A DNA stretch of 64,000 bases from Clostridia bacterium (GCA_035561135.1 DATMYA010000085.1:124001-188000), one strand, 5' to 3'. Counted from the stretch's first letter, positions 25,109-33,493 are shown. The notes: a model not told the origin generated them from the letters alone. Numbers and translations are program-made.

Positions 25109-27382
25109 ATGCGTGCTCGGATCGTCACACTCGTCTCGTGCTTTATCGTCCTTCTCTGCGTCACCGGATGCTCCCGTGATCCGGAAAAAGCCAAGCGCCG
25201 CTACCTCGAGAGTGGCCAGCGCTATATGCAGCAGCAGAAGTACTCCGAAGCGCAGATCCAATTTAAGAATGCGCTGAAGAAGGATCCGAAGTTCGTCGAA
25301 GCGTACTTCAAGCTCGCGACCGCGCAGATCGCTCTCAAGCAGTGGTCCGATGCTTACGTCACTCTCCAGCAGGCTTTAGCTCTCGATGCATCTCGCGACG
25401 ACATTCGTATCGAGTTGGCAAAGCTCTATGCAGGCGCCGGGTCTTTCCATGACGCCGAGGAGCAGGCGAACACCGTGATCGAGCACGACCCGAAAAATGC
25501 CGGAGCTTATCAGGTCCTGGGCTCGGCGCTCGTCGCGCAGCAGAAACCGGCTCTTGCGCTGGCGGCCTTCAAGAAGTGCGTTGAACTCGCGCCGAACGAT
25601 GCCGCTGGTTACATCAATGCCGGACTCACCTTCGTCACGTTGCGCCAGTTCGATCAGGCTGAGCAGTTTCTCCGCAAAAGCATCGAGGTCGATCCCTCTG
25701 CTCTTCAGGGCTACACCAACCTTTCCAACCTGTACCGGCTGACTCGTGACTACAACAAGGCCTCCGAAGTGCTCGCCGCCGGACTCCAGCACATTCCGAA
25801 TAACCTCGATCTGCACGTCAGCCGTGCCGATATCCTTTGGGCGCAGCAGCGGCCCGACCTGGTGGCTCAGACTTTCGACCAGCTTCGAACCCGGCTCGGC
25901 GACAACGCCAAGGTCTCCCTCGCCATCGCCGATTTCTACGCCGTTCGCCAGGCACACGACAAGGCCATTGCCGAAATGCAGCACGGGCTATCTCTCGACA
26001 AGAACAATTCGGCATTCAAGAACCGGCTCGTCGAAGAGTACCTGGTCACCGGCAAGCAGGACGAAGCAATCAGGTTGAATTCCGAGGTGTTGAAGTCGAG
26101 TCCCAAGGATGTGCTCGGCCGCATCCATCAAGGCCGTATCCTGCTCGCTCAGAATCAGGTCAATGACGCTCTGAACCTGCTGCGTTCGGTGGCCGCAGAC
26201 GCACCTGAAAATGCTTCCGCGCACTATCATCTTGCGCGGGTGCTCATGATGATGAATGACGCCACCCAGGCGCGAACGGCGTTGAATGAAGCCATTAAAG
26301 TAGCGCCGGATTCGCCTGATGTGCTGCAAGCTCTTGGGGAGCTGCAACTCTCACAGGGCGAATTGCCCACAGCTCTTGAATATGCGCAGCGCAAAGCCGA
26401 ACTGTATCCGACCGACGTAGCAGGACGTCTGTTGCTCGCCCAGGTTTTGTCGCGCCAGAAGAAATTGCAGGCTGCTGAGCAACAATACAAAATAGCGCTC
26501 CAATTTGCGCCGGCCTCGCCGGAGGTCTACTCGCACTTTGGCGGCTTCTATAGCTCGGCCGGAAGACTGAAAGACGCCGAGGCGCAGTATGAGAGCGCGC
26601 TCCGCGCATCCAGTCAATACATTCCTGCCTTGGCTGCCCTGGCCGACGTCATCGAAAAGCAGAACCAGCCCGCCCGCGCCCAGGCTCGTGTCGAGCAGTT
26701 CGTCCAGGCATATCCCTCCGATCCCGCCGGTCACATCGTTTTCGCCAACCTGCTGGAGAGACGGAAGGACTACGCGCGATGCGAGCAGGAACTCGAACGC
26801 GCGTTGCAGTTGTCCCCGAACAACACGGTAGCTTACCTCCAGCTGGGACGCATCTACCAGGCCCAAAAGAAGACGGATGCCGCGATCCAGAAGTTCTCAA
26901 AGGCGCTCGAGCTGCAACCGAAGACGCCTGCGCTTCAGGCTCTTCTCGGCAACCTCTACATGGACAAGAATGATCTCGTGAAGGCGCGCATGTATTACGA
27001 ACAAGCACTGGCGAACGACCCCAATTTTGCCGTCGCTGCCGGAAACCTCGCGTGGGTCTACACCCAGGACGGCGGGAATCTGGACGTCGCCCTCGGCCTC
27101 GCACAGAAAGCCAAGCAACTTCTGCCCGAAGTCGATTCCATCTCCGATACGCTCGCATGGGTCTATTACAAGCGCGCAAATTACGACAGCGCGATTGAAC
27201 TGCTTCGTGACTGCGTGGACAAGTCGCCGCAGCGCGGATCCTATCGTTACCACCTTGGCATGGCGCTCATGCAAAACGGCAAGCAGGACCAGGCGCGCAA
27301 GCAACTCGAAGCCTCGTTGAAACTCGACTTGAAGCCAGCCGATGCCACTGAGGCGCGTAAGGCCCTGGACCAACTGCGCTAG
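25109..27382 (+). CDS. prsT: PEP-CTERM-system TPR-repeat lipoprotein (PrsT-like)
   Basis: This 757-residue protein has a lipoprotein signal (IVTLVSCFIVLLCVTGCSRD, lipobox VTGC). It then consists of about twenty tetratricopeptide repeats from residue 30 to the C-terminus, with the usual A/G-Y/F-A pattern (for example QKYSEAQIQFKNALKKDPKFVEA style units). Long TPR lipoproteins next to exosortase genes form the PrsT family and are thought to scaffold polymer export across the periplasm, much as AlgK or PgaA do. ATG 25109 is chosen for the signal peptide and the CAGGAG ribosome binding site just upstream (25096-25101). It follows epsI by 16 bp and is likely in the same operon. Confidence 0.88.
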   Translation: MRARIVTLVSCFIVLLCVTGCSRDPEKAKRRYLESGQRYMQQQKYSEAQIQFKNALKKDPKFVEAYFKLATAQIALKQWSDAYVTLQQALALDASRDDIRIELAKLYAGAGSFHDAEEQANTVIEHDPKNAGAYQVLGSALVAQQKPALALAAFKKCVELAPNDAAGYINAGLTFVTLRQFDQAEQFLRKSIEVDPSALQGYTNLSNLYRLTRDYNKASEVLAAGLQHIPNNLDLHVSRADILWAQQRPDLVAQTFDQLRTRLGDNAKVSLAIADFYAVRQAHDKAIAEMQHGLSLDKNNSAFKNRLVEEYLVTGKQDEAIRLNSEVLKSSPKDVLGRIHQGRILLAQNQVNDALNLLRSVAADAPENASAHYHLARVLMMMNDATQARTALNEAIKVAPDSPDVLQALGELQLSQGELPTALEYAQRKAELYPTDVAGRLLLAQVLSRQKKLQAAEQQYKIALQFAPASPEVYSHFGGFYSSAGRLKDAEAQYESALRASSQYIPALAALADVIEKQNQPARAQARVEQFVQAYPSDPAGHIVFANLLERRKDYARCEQELERALQLSPNNTVAYLQLGRIYQAQKKTDAAIQKFSKALELQPKTPALQALLGNLYMDKNDLVKARMYYEQALANDPNFAVAAGNLAWVYTQDGGNLDVALGLAQKAKQLLPEVDSISDTLAWVYYKRANYDSAIELLRDCVDKSPQRGSYRYHLGMALMQNGKQDQARKQLEASLKLDLKPADATEARKALDQLR

Positions 27383-27442
27383 TCAGAACGGTAGATTCAC
27401 TCTGCGGTGCCGGACAATTCCTCGTTCGGTACCGCAGCTTCA

Positions 27443-27501
27443 CAGGCTGCTGAGAAACTCGATTTCTTGAAGGGGCACGCCTTCAGGCGTTCCGTAAGTC
27501 G
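27443..27501. repeat. REP-like palindromic repeat, copy 1
   Basis: A stretch of about 59 bp containing AGGGGCACGCC-TTCA-GGCGTTCC (an imperfect inverted repeat) is nearly the same as 51574-51631, where the hairpin arms match better. Both copies lie between genes. No transposase is nearby. It is probably an extragenic palindromic element of the host genome. Confidence 0.75.
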
Positions 27502-27810
27502 CACTGAAGTCGAAACCACTTGCAATAAGCGGGGTCATCCTTCTGTCCCGCAAAGGCGGCGTGACCTCAGGATGACCCGATACGGATTCCGTTCAGCCTC
27601 AATCAACGCAGTGACCCGACGTCTTTCCAATCCAAAATGAGTCCTGTTTGTTCCCCTCGCAAAATGGACAATGATTCGCGCGAAGATGCAAGACGCTGCA
27701 CATGAGCCATTCCGCAACTCCAATTTCCCACATGCAGGAAGCTGCAGTTGCAAGTCCATGAATTCACGGGTGACTAAAGTACGTAGCCCATCGGTTCCAG
27801 AGACTCTGCT

Positions 27811-27827
27811 TGGCACGTGAGTTGCTC
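27811..27827 (+). promoter_or_regulatory. Sigma-54 (-24/-12) promoter of the first PEP-CTERM gene
   Basis: TTGGCACGTGAGTTGCTC (27810-27827) matches the sigma-54 consensus TGGCACG-N4-TTGCW in full. GG is at 27812-27813 and GC at 27824-27825, spaced by 10 bp. The predicted transcript start is near 27837, leaving a leader of about 30 bases with an AGGAG ribosome binding site at 27858-27862 before the ATG at 27868. It implies control by an NtrC-type activator such as the one at the left edge. Confidence 0.88.
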
Positions 27828-27867
27828 ATAGGAACCACAGAAGGTACCTGTACCTCTAGGAGTAAAC

Positions 27868-28527
27868 ATGCCTCGCGTGAAACTTTCAAAGATCGTGCAA
27901 GTCGCCCTGTTCAGCCTTTTGCTGCTTTTGGGCAGCAGCGCAATGGCGGATACAGCCGATTTCCAAATCACTGTGCCAAATCCTGGCCTCGCCGCCAGTG
28001 GAAACCCTAGTGGCACCCTCTTCGCAACCGTTCACCTTGAATTGAATGGCTCCAATCAGATTGTGGCCACCGTCACGATGGAATCCGGGTTCAAGGCATT
28101 CGACGTGTTCGGTTTCAATGCGCCTGATCACAACACTGCGGGCCTCACCGTCACTAGCAACACTGCTGGGTGGACGGTTGAAACCGCCGCCAACAAGCTT
28201 CCCGGGCAGGTTGATGGATTCGGCAAGTTCGACTTCGTCCTCAACGGCCCGAGCCAGGGCAATAACGGAAGCACTACCTTGAGCTTCACAGTCAATTGCG
28301 CCGGGGGATGCACCTCGGTCAATCAGATTGTTGGAATCGCGGGCGGCTCACCGGCTGCGGGCCAGGAAGGCGCGCACTTCGCACTGCACGTCTATCCGCT
28401 CAACAGCACGAATAACACCGGCTTCGCTGGTGACGGCGGCGCTCCGGTTCCTGAGCCAGCCTCGCTCGCATTGCTCGGCCTGGGATTGCTCGGCACCGGC
28501 GGCTGGTTTCGCAAGCGCAAGAGCTAA
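27868..28527 (+). CDS. PEP-CTERM sorting-domain protein 1
   Basis: This 219-residue exported protein has a signal peptide (about residues 8-29, VQVALFSLLLLLGSSAMA). A beta-rich middle follows, with low cysteine content apart from a CAGGCTSV pair. The C-terminal tripartite signal comprises the PVPEP motif, the hydrophobic helix ASLALLGLGLLGTGGWF and the basic tail RKRKS. It is a substrate of the exosortase at 23540. The middle part is not a family I recognise; such proteins are often surface or floc-associated in EPS producers. It stands behind its own sigma-54 promoter. Confidence 0.92.
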   Translation: MPRVKLSKIVQVALFSLLLLLGSSAMADTADFQITVPNPGLAASGNPSGTLFATVHLELNGSNQIVATVTMESGFKAFDVFGFNAPDHNTAGLTVTSNTAGWTVETAANKLPGQVDGFGKFDFVLNGPSQGNNGSTTLSFTVNCAGGCTSVNQIVGIAGGSPAAGQEGAHFALHVYPLNSTNNTGFAGDGGAPVPEPASLALLGLGLLGTGGWFRKRKS

Positions 28528-28632
28528 ACCGGACCGGCCTAAATAGGGAGCGTACCCCACGCGTCTCCAGAATTGGATAATCGCCGCAGATCAATGCGGC
28601 CCCTGCAAGCACTTAGGATTTCGGAGGCAGCA

Positions 28633-29292
28633 ATGCGTAAGCTCATCGTTGTACTGGCGTGTGTCGTGATGTTGATGGCCGCACTTCCGGCGGCGGCACA
28701 AACCCAGATCACACTCGGCAATCCGGCTAATTCGTTCATTTTCTCGGGTGACGGCGCGGGCAATCTCGTCATCAACCTATCCAGCGGCACATCGATGGCG
28801 GGCGCTGCCACCGCGACCGGCGACTTCGTCGGCCTCTCTAACCACGGAACCTATGTTCTCGATTTCGTGGGCACTGCGCCGATTAACGCTACGTACGTCT
28901 CTGGCGTCGCCGGATCGCAGACGTTCACCATCGTCCAGGGCGGGCCGATCGCGTTCAGCTATGTGTCGTCTGGTGGAGATACGCTTTATGGCGATCTGCA
29001 ACTTGTCGGCATGCAGCAGGCCGGTATGCTTGGCGTGTTCAACCAGAATGTCACAGCGAATCTGACGAACCTGAGCGGAACCCTTGCAAACGCACTGTCG
29101 AATGGAGAAGCGACGATCGACATCACCATCGCGTTCTCAACGGTGATGGACCTTTCGACCTTCGAAGGCCGCACCAACGCGATCTTCTCCAGCGGCGAAC
29201 TCCGTCCGACTCCGGAACCGGCAAGCCTTATGCTGCTCGGTGGCGGACTCTTGAGCATCGGTGGCGCACTGCGCCGCAAGCTCAAGGCGTAA
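28633..29292 (+). CDS. PEP-CTERM sorting-domain protein 2
   Basis: This 219-residue protein has a signal peptide (MRKLIVVLACVVMLMAALPAAAQ) and a Gly/Ser/Thr/Asn-rich beta domain. The sorting signal TPEPASLMLLGGGLLSIGGALRRKLKA stands at the C-terminus (motif PEP, helix, basic tail). The middle part is unrelated at a glance to PEP-CTERM protein 1, though the length is the same. ATG 28633 is chosen for the signal peptide and GGAGG at 28623-28627. No sigma-54 promoter of its own was found in the 105 bp upstream, so it may be read from the promoter at 27811. Confidence 0.92.
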   Translation: MRKLIVVLACVVMLMAALPAAAQTQITLGNPANSFIFSGDGAGNLVINLSSGTSMAGAATATGDFVGLSNHGTYVLDFVGTAPINATYVSGVAGSQTFTIVQGGPIAFSYVSSGGDTLYGDLQLVGMQQAGMLGVFNQNVTANLTNLSGTLANALSNGEATIDITIAFSTVMDLSTFEGRTNAIFSSGELRPTPEPASLMLLGGGLLSIGGALRRKLKA

Positions 29293-29334
29293 CTTCCGTT
29301 GATCCGGTAACGCAACGGCTCACCGCATGAGATC

Positions 29335-29376
29335 TCGGCAGCTCTTGGACAACAGACCGGGGCTGCCGATTCTTTT
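29335..29376 (+). terminator. Probable terminator after the PEP-CTERM genes
   Basis: An 8-bp perfect stem TCGGCAGC (29335-29342) and GCTGCCGA (29362-29369) encloses a 19-base loop and is followed by TTCTTTT. The long loop lowers confidence. Confidence 0.6.
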
Positions 29377-29440
29377 ACGTTTGCGTTAATCGACGTTTGC
29401 TTGGTTAACGTCCGATTTAAGCATTTTTGGTTCCCACTTT

Positions 29441-30136
29441 ATGGCAGGCAAGAAACAAACAAACCAGGTCAGCACCTGTGTTCTATCGGATCATCCCGTC
29501 GTAATTGAGCAACTGAACCGGGCACTGGCCAAAATGCCCGGCATAGAACTGCAACATCGCCTGCTCGACTGGTCCCAGTCCGGCGATGACTCGGGGATGC
29601 CACTCCCGCGCGCCACAACCTACGTCATGGACGCCCGCGATCAGGGAAAGGGCAAGCAGCTTTGTGGACGCATTCTGGAACTGCATCCCAAGGCGAGGAT
29701 ACTTATCGTTTCCGAAAAGTTGGCGGAACCGCAGGCGTTCGCCTTGTTGCGCCTTGGCGTGAAAGGCCTTCTCTCTTACGATGAAATCGATGGCCAGTTG
29801 CGGCGCGCAGTCAAAGCCGTAGCCGAAGGCGGATATTGGGTTCCCCGGGCCGTACTCTCGCGCTTTGTCGAATCTATTCTCGACGTTGCCGCCGAGGTGA
29901 AGAACTACAATCTACCCGCAAAACTTAGCCGTCGTGAGCGGGACGTCCTCGACGCCTTGTTGAAAAACGAGTCGAACAAAGAGATCGCGAATCACCTCAA
30001 TATCTCCGAGCGCACGGTCAAGTTCCACGTCTCGAACCTTCTGAACAAGTACTCCGTAAGACGCCGTGCCGACCTCATCGTCCTCTGGCTGCACGATAGC
30101 TCGGCTCATGCCAATGCTGTCCCGGCAGTTCACTGA
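29441..30136 (+). CDS. LuxR/NarL-type regulator with a degenerate receiver-like domain
   Basis: This 231-residue protein has a C-terminal LuxR-type helix-turn-helix (LSRRERDVLDALLKNESNKE, IANHLNISERTVKFHVSNLL, about residues 165-220). The N-terminal part folds like a receiver (TCVLSDHPVVIEQLNRAL; TYVMDARDQGKG; ARILIVSEKL; LLRLGVKGLLSYDEI). The usual pair of N-terminal acidic residues is reduced to one Asp, and an Asp is present at the expected phosphosite MDARD. It may be a phosphorylation-dependent or atypical regulator. No histidine kinase lies next to it. Its position after the PEP-CTERM genes suggests it could adjust EPS or sorting genes; that is inference from position. Confidence 0.8.
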   Translation: MAGKKQTNQVSTCVLSDHPVVIEQLNRALAKMPGIELQHRLLDWSQSGDDSGMPLPRATTYVMDARDQGKGKQLCGRILELHPKARILIVSEKLAEPQAFALLRLGVKGLLSYDEIDGQLRRAVKAVAEGGYWVPRAVLSRFVESILDVAAEVKNYNLPAKLSRRERDVLDALLKNESNKEIANHLNISERTVKFHVSNLLNKYSVRRRADLIVLWLHDSSAHANAVPAVH

Positions 30137-30213
30137 TCAGCAATCCGCTCTGCACGTCGAGAGAAGGCACCCACAGAGGCAGGCGCGACAGGGTGCGAGA
30201 AAGCGATGTCGCG

Positions 30214-30693
30214 TCACCTATCGCTATGCTCAGCGGGTTCGCTCGCCTTCGGTACGCAGCTTACGGTCGACACTTGCGTTGACAACGCTGATCTCACCTT
30301 CGTAACGATTGGCGGCAGTACCACGAACCATTGGAGCCATCCAGCCACGAAGAATAATGCCCACATCGAGAACAGCGATGCCATCGTGAGTGTAGGTACC
30401 GAATTGAAAACGTACAAGTAGTACAAGTAGATTCCAAGCGCCGCAAAACAGATAGGCCAAGACAACGCAAGCATCAGGAAAAGCTCAAGTTCCTGCGCGT
30501 CGTAAGTTCGCAGTAGCAGAGTTCTGACTAGAACGGCGACACAAGCCAAGATCCAAACCGGTTGTACGGCACAAAAGTAGAATCCGTTTGTGCGTATCAC
30601 GCGCATGAGTTCCGTTCTTTGTGAATGCGAACAGGCCTTCGCATCGGTATTGTGACACTCTGGATTATGTGTGAGAAGGGGATATACCAACAA
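30214..30693 (-). CDS. Small membrane protein, unknown
   Basis: This protein of up to 159 residues has about four predicted hydrophobic segments (VWILACVAVLVRTLLL, LFLMLALSWPICFAALGIYLYYLYVF, MASLFSMWALFFVAGWL, WFVVLPPIVT). I recognise no family. The long form starts with TTG right after the stop of the upstream gene; an ATG at 30606 gives a 130-residue form that keeps all membrane segments and may be the true start. It appears to be co-transcribed with the 69-residue membrane protein upstream. Confidence 0.5.
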   Translation of the reverse strand: MLVYPLLTHNPECHNTDAKACSHSQRTELMRVIRTNGFYFCAVQPVWILACVAVLVRTLLLRTYDAQELELFLMLALSWPICFAALGIYLYYLYVFNSVPTLTMASLFSMWALFFVAGWLQWFVVLPPIVTKVRSALSTQVSTVSCVPKASEPAEHSDR

Positions 30694-30903
30694 CTATCTC
30701 TCGTATCGGCTTTCCAGAATCCACACGGCTAGAGCCAGCGCAGCCATCACCGCCCAGTAAACGCTGTGTTCACGAAGATACAGTTCGCTACTCGTTCCGA
30801 AGTATGAAGTGAAGAAGTGGTACTTGGCGGATATGTACACCAGAATGAATACGCCGCACAAGACTAGTGAGGACTTGCGTATCAGATTTCGACTGAGCAG
30901 CAT
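30694..30903 (-). CDS. Small two-helix membrane protein, unknown
   Basis: This 69-residue protein has two hydrophobic segments (SLVLCGVFILVYISA and SVYWAVMAALALAVWIL) separated by a short hydrophilic loop and ends in a basic tail. No family is recognised. A repeated upstream element (30938-30961) lies 35 bp before the ATG, as it does before the 31733-32254 gene, which supports this being a real gene with its own promoter. Confidence 0.5.
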   Translation of the reverse strand: MLLSRNLIRKSSLVLCGVFILVYISAKYHFFTSYFGTSSELYLREHSVYWAVMAALALAVWILESRYER

Positions 30904-30937
30904 GTGCCGAACCTACAACGTAATCACGGCGCATTCA

Positions 30938-30961
30938 AGATTACTGTCGATAACAGCCCTT
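30938..30961 (-). repeat. Duplicated upstream element, copy A
   Basis: On the minus strand AGGGCTGTTATCGACAGTAATCT matches the element at 32290-32313 with two mismatches in 24 bp; weaker similarity extends on both sides. Both copies sit 35 bp before the ATG of a small minus-strand gene. It could be a shared promoter region or an old duplication scar. Confidence 0.65.
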
Positions 30962-31045
30962 AGCACACGCTATAGTGCCACTCTGGATAGGGTGTGCGAT
31001 GACGATTTATGCACAGTGATAAGGGCACACCGCACGAATTGGATC

Positions 31046-31639
31046 TCAGCACGTTGCTGAGTGAATCTGAAACCCAAAAGCGAACGGACCTATCGGCCCC
31101 TTGTTTGTTTTCGCAATGCCGGATGCGTCGTACAGGATGTTAGCAATCCTCTCTACGTCTTGCTGCGCACGAACGGCGTTCTCTTCCGTGCAAAACTTCT
31201 CCCACTGCGCCCTGACGGGCTCGCCTAGCTTTCCATCAAGGAAATCATTCAAGTCCTCATAGCTCTCACTAGTCAGCAATACGGGTTTACCGTGGGCAAC
31301 CTCATTTCTGAACTGAAAGAGAAGTTTCACGATCTGCCAGGGGTGTGAACCGTAATCGGGCTCAACCTTCACCAAGTCAGCCAACAGCTCTAATTTCTGA
31401 AGTGTCTTGATCTGCTCCAGATATTTCCAGTGCGGCACAAGCTGCTGGCCAAGCCAGTTCAAGAATGCTTCAAGGCAGAACGCGCGGAAAATCAGGCTTG
31501 CCCTGAATTGATGTGCTGAACCCTCTTTTTCGAGTTTGCCGGCCTTGAGTAGGCAATTGGATGTGTGCCACAGCTCGGCGTGTATCCTAAGATCTCTTTC
31601 TTTCGTTACATGAGCTTTCTTAACCGACGGTTTGTTCAT
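31046..31639 (-). CDS. HEPN-like protein, unknown
   Basis: This 197-residue, mostly helical protein has an R-x4-H motif (RNEVAH, R111-H116) inside LLFQFRNEVAHGKP, the landmark of HEPN-fold proteins, many of which are RNases or nucleic-acid-binding partners. The N-terminal part (RASLIFRAFCLEAFLNWLGQ) fits the first HEPN helices. No nucleotidyltransferase antitoxin is adjacent, so a toxin role is not supported by context. It could be a solitary HEPN-domain protein; a few similar proteins are annotated only as hypothetical. The upstream 93 bp up to the next gene show no clear promoter. Confidence 0.6.
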   Translation of the reverse strand: MNKPSVKKAHVTKERDLRIHAELWHTSNCLLKAGKLEKEGSAHQFRASLIFRAFCLEAFLNWLGQQLVPHWKYLEQIKTLQKLELLADLVKVEPDYGSHPWQIVKLLFQFRNEVAHGKPVLLTSESYEDLNDFLDGKLGEPVRAQWEKFCTEENAVRAQQDVERIANILYDASGIAKTNKGPIGPFAFGFQIHSATC

Positions 31640-31732
31640 TGGCCAAAAATTCTACGCAGGAGCGTTAGAAATTGATACGGGAATTCGCAGAAGTCTTCCC
31701 TTTTCGCGATAGCTGTACAGATATATCACCAA

Positions 31733-32254
31733 CTATCTGTTACCTGATGACTTGTCGGTGGTACTGGCTACCTTGATCCATTTCGGCAAGTCTTCCGTCG
31801 GGGATGATGCCCATCGAAACTCCTCAAATGTTCCATCTCCGTCGCGGTCTGTCCACGTTGCGTTTGCACTCGCCCCGATGTGGCTCCCGACTGCCGCCGC
31901 AGTGTATCTGAACGGCTTTCCATCCACCTCGAACATCAGTAACGTCGGGAGTCGGAATTTGAAAGAGTAAAGCATCAGTCGGTCGTTTTCGATGTAGTAC
32001 CACGGCAGGAACATGGGCTGCGAACTGCCAAACTCTGACACATAGACGCGAGTAACTTTTGGCTGGCCCGCAGGTGCAACGAACAGCTTGCGTGACTTCG
32101 CGCGACGATGCTTCGGCAATTCCCATCCCTGTGGTTTCACAATACTGCGAAATGGGGATATCGCCATTCGTTCAGGAGATGCCGGTTCCTGTGCAACGCC
32201 TGATACCAACAGGAGAAATGCAACGAGAGCGAAGGCGAATGGATGTCTGCTCAT
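31733..32254 (-). CDS. Exported protein, unknown
   Basis: This 173-residue protein has a signal peptide (HPFAFALVAFLLLVSGVAQ) followed by a basic linker and a beta-rich domain (VTRVYVSEFGSSQPMFLPWY, YSFKFRLPTLLMFEVDGKPF) and TWTDRDGDGTFEEFRW. The DRDGDG segment resembles a calcium-binding loop of the kind found in secreted proteins. I know no family for it. ATG 32254 is chosen for the signal peptide; a longer reading would include the repeated upstream element and lacks a membrane signal at its start. Confidence 0.6.
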   Translation of the reverse strand: MSRHPFAFALVAFLLLVSGVAQEPASPERMAISPFRSIVKPQGWELPKHRRAKSRKLFVAPAGQPKVTRVYVSEFGSSQPMFLPWYYIENDRLMLYSFKFRLPTLLMFEVDGKPFRYTAAAVGSHIGASANATWTDRDGDGTFEEFRWASSPTEDLPKWIKVASTTDKSSGNR

Positions 32255-32289
32255 GGTCAGCAGATTACGCCGAACTTGGTTGTCGTTCC

Positions 32290-32313
32290 AGATTACTGGC
32301 GATAACAGCGCTT
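32290..32313 (-). repeat. Duplicated upstream element, copy B
   Basis: On the minus strand AAGCGCTGTTATCGCCAGTAATCT matches copy A (30938-30961) at 22 of 24 positions and lies 35 bp before the ATG at 32254. Confidence 0.65.
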
Positions 32314-32500
32314 CTCTTACCCTATTCTCCCAATGTCGCAGCTGTTCCGGCACGGTCTCCGTGTTCTCCGAAGCATGTAGCCTCCTCAGCCAACAGATAG
32401 CAATAGATACGGATGTACTATGGACTCCGCGTCGACGCTCGCGCTATGCGCTAGCCAACGCACATATCGAAGCATTGTTGGACACCGCACGAGGGCACTC

Positions 32501-33493
32501 ATGGTCAGGTACGGAATCGTCGGGTTTGGTCTGCATGCAGTTCGCCGCTTGATGCCCGCATTTCAGAAATCCGAGCAGTCGGTTGCAGTTGCTCTTTCAA
32601 GACGCGATCAGACCAAAGCGCGGGAGAATGCGGAGCACTACGGCATTCCAAATGTCTTTGCGACTACCGAGGAGCTCTGCCGGTGTCCTGACGTGGACGC
32701 CGTATTCGTCACAACCCCGAATTCCCTTCACCTCTCCGATGTCCTGACCTCAGCACGCCACGGCAAGCACATTCTTTGCGAGAAGCCGATGGCGATGAAC
32801 ATTGAGCAAGCCGAACAGATGATCGCCGCGGCAGATTCCGCGGGTGTTCAACTTGGTATCGCACAGTGCTTCCGTTTCGCGGAAAGCGTAAATCGCTTTC
32901 GCGAACGAGTTCTGCGGGGAGACCTCGGCACTGTGGTCGCCGCGCGATGCGACTTCTCGTTCCTGGGAACAGAAAGCTCAAGAGCGTGGCTCAGGAATGC
33001 AGCCATCTCCGGCGGCGGACCGATTAACGATATCGGCGTTCACTGTATTGACGCCCTTCGATACATCCTCGGCGACGACCCCATAAGGGTCAGCGCGTTG
33101 GCAGAACAGGATGAAAACTTCAGCGAAGTGGAAGCCTCTGCTGCAATCAGCCTGCTGTTCCCCAAAGGCGCGCTTGGAACGGTGACGGTTTCCTATCGCT
33201 CGCCTTATCGAACGTTGCTGGAAGTCGTCGGCACCGAGGGAGTCTTGACGGCAAGGAACGGGCTGACCATCAACCATCCCGTCACTATAGATTTCATCCC
33301 CAATGAGGGCGCGGCAGAGAACGAGGTCGTCGATAACGCACGCGCTTACGTTCTGCAGGTCGATGCCTTTTCCGCGGCGGTTGAGGGACGGCAGCAGTTT
33401 CCCGTGCCTGGGCAGGAGGGCGCGATCAACCAGCGAATCCTCGACGCCGCTTATCGCAGCGCGAAATCGGGACACGCAGAAGACTTAGCCTGA
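32501..33493 (+). CDS. Gfo/Idh/MocA-family NAD(P)-dependent oxidoreductase
   Basis: This 330-residue protein has an N-terminal Rossmann fold (YGIVGFGLHAVRRLMPAFQ), DAVFVTTPNSLHLSDVL, the catalytic-domain hinge HILCEKPMAMNIEQAEQM with the EKP motif, and GGGPINDIGVHCIDALRYIL, which carries the conserved D-x-x-x-H. The family oxidises or reduces sugars, inositols or dihydrodiols; the substrate is not predictable here. ATG 32501 is chosen because the Rossmann strand starts two residues later; no strong ribosome binding site is seen. It is followed after 50 bp by a flavoprotein gene. Confidence 0.88.
   Translation: MVRYGIVGFGLHAVRRLMPAFQKSEQSVAVALSRRDQTKARENAEHYGIPNVFATTEELCRCPDVDAVFVTTPNSLHLSDVLTSARHGKHILCEKPMAMNIEQAEQMIAAADSAGVQLGIAQCFRFAESVNRFRERVLRGDLGTVVAARCDFSFLGTESSRAWLRNAAISGGGPINDIGVHCIDALRYILGDDPIRVSALAEQDENFSEVEASAAISLLFPKGALGTVTVSYRSPYRTLLEVVGTEGVLTARNGLTINHPVTIDFIPNEGAAENEVVDNARAYVLQVDAFSAAVEGRQQFPVPGQEGAINQRILDAAYRSAKSGHAEDLA

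Larger units (their letters stand above)
27383..27867. other. Intergenic region before the PEP-CTERM genes
   Basis: These 485 bp contain no convincing gene. The left part holds a REP-like repeat (27443-27501) that has a second copy at 51574-51631. The right part holds a near-consensus sigma-54 promoter (27811-27827) leading to the PEP-CTERM gene. Between them I see no clear hairpin or activator palindrome. Confidence 0.6.

Noticed and set aside
27407-27640. Small reading frame after prsT
   Set aside because: It runs through a REP-like repeat and has no signal, motif or binding site.
30137-32400. Integron-like cassette array of small genes
   Set aside because: The genes point the same way and two share an upstream element, but no GTTRRRY/RYYYAAC-flanked attC pair with paired inverted repeats could be seen and no integrase is present.
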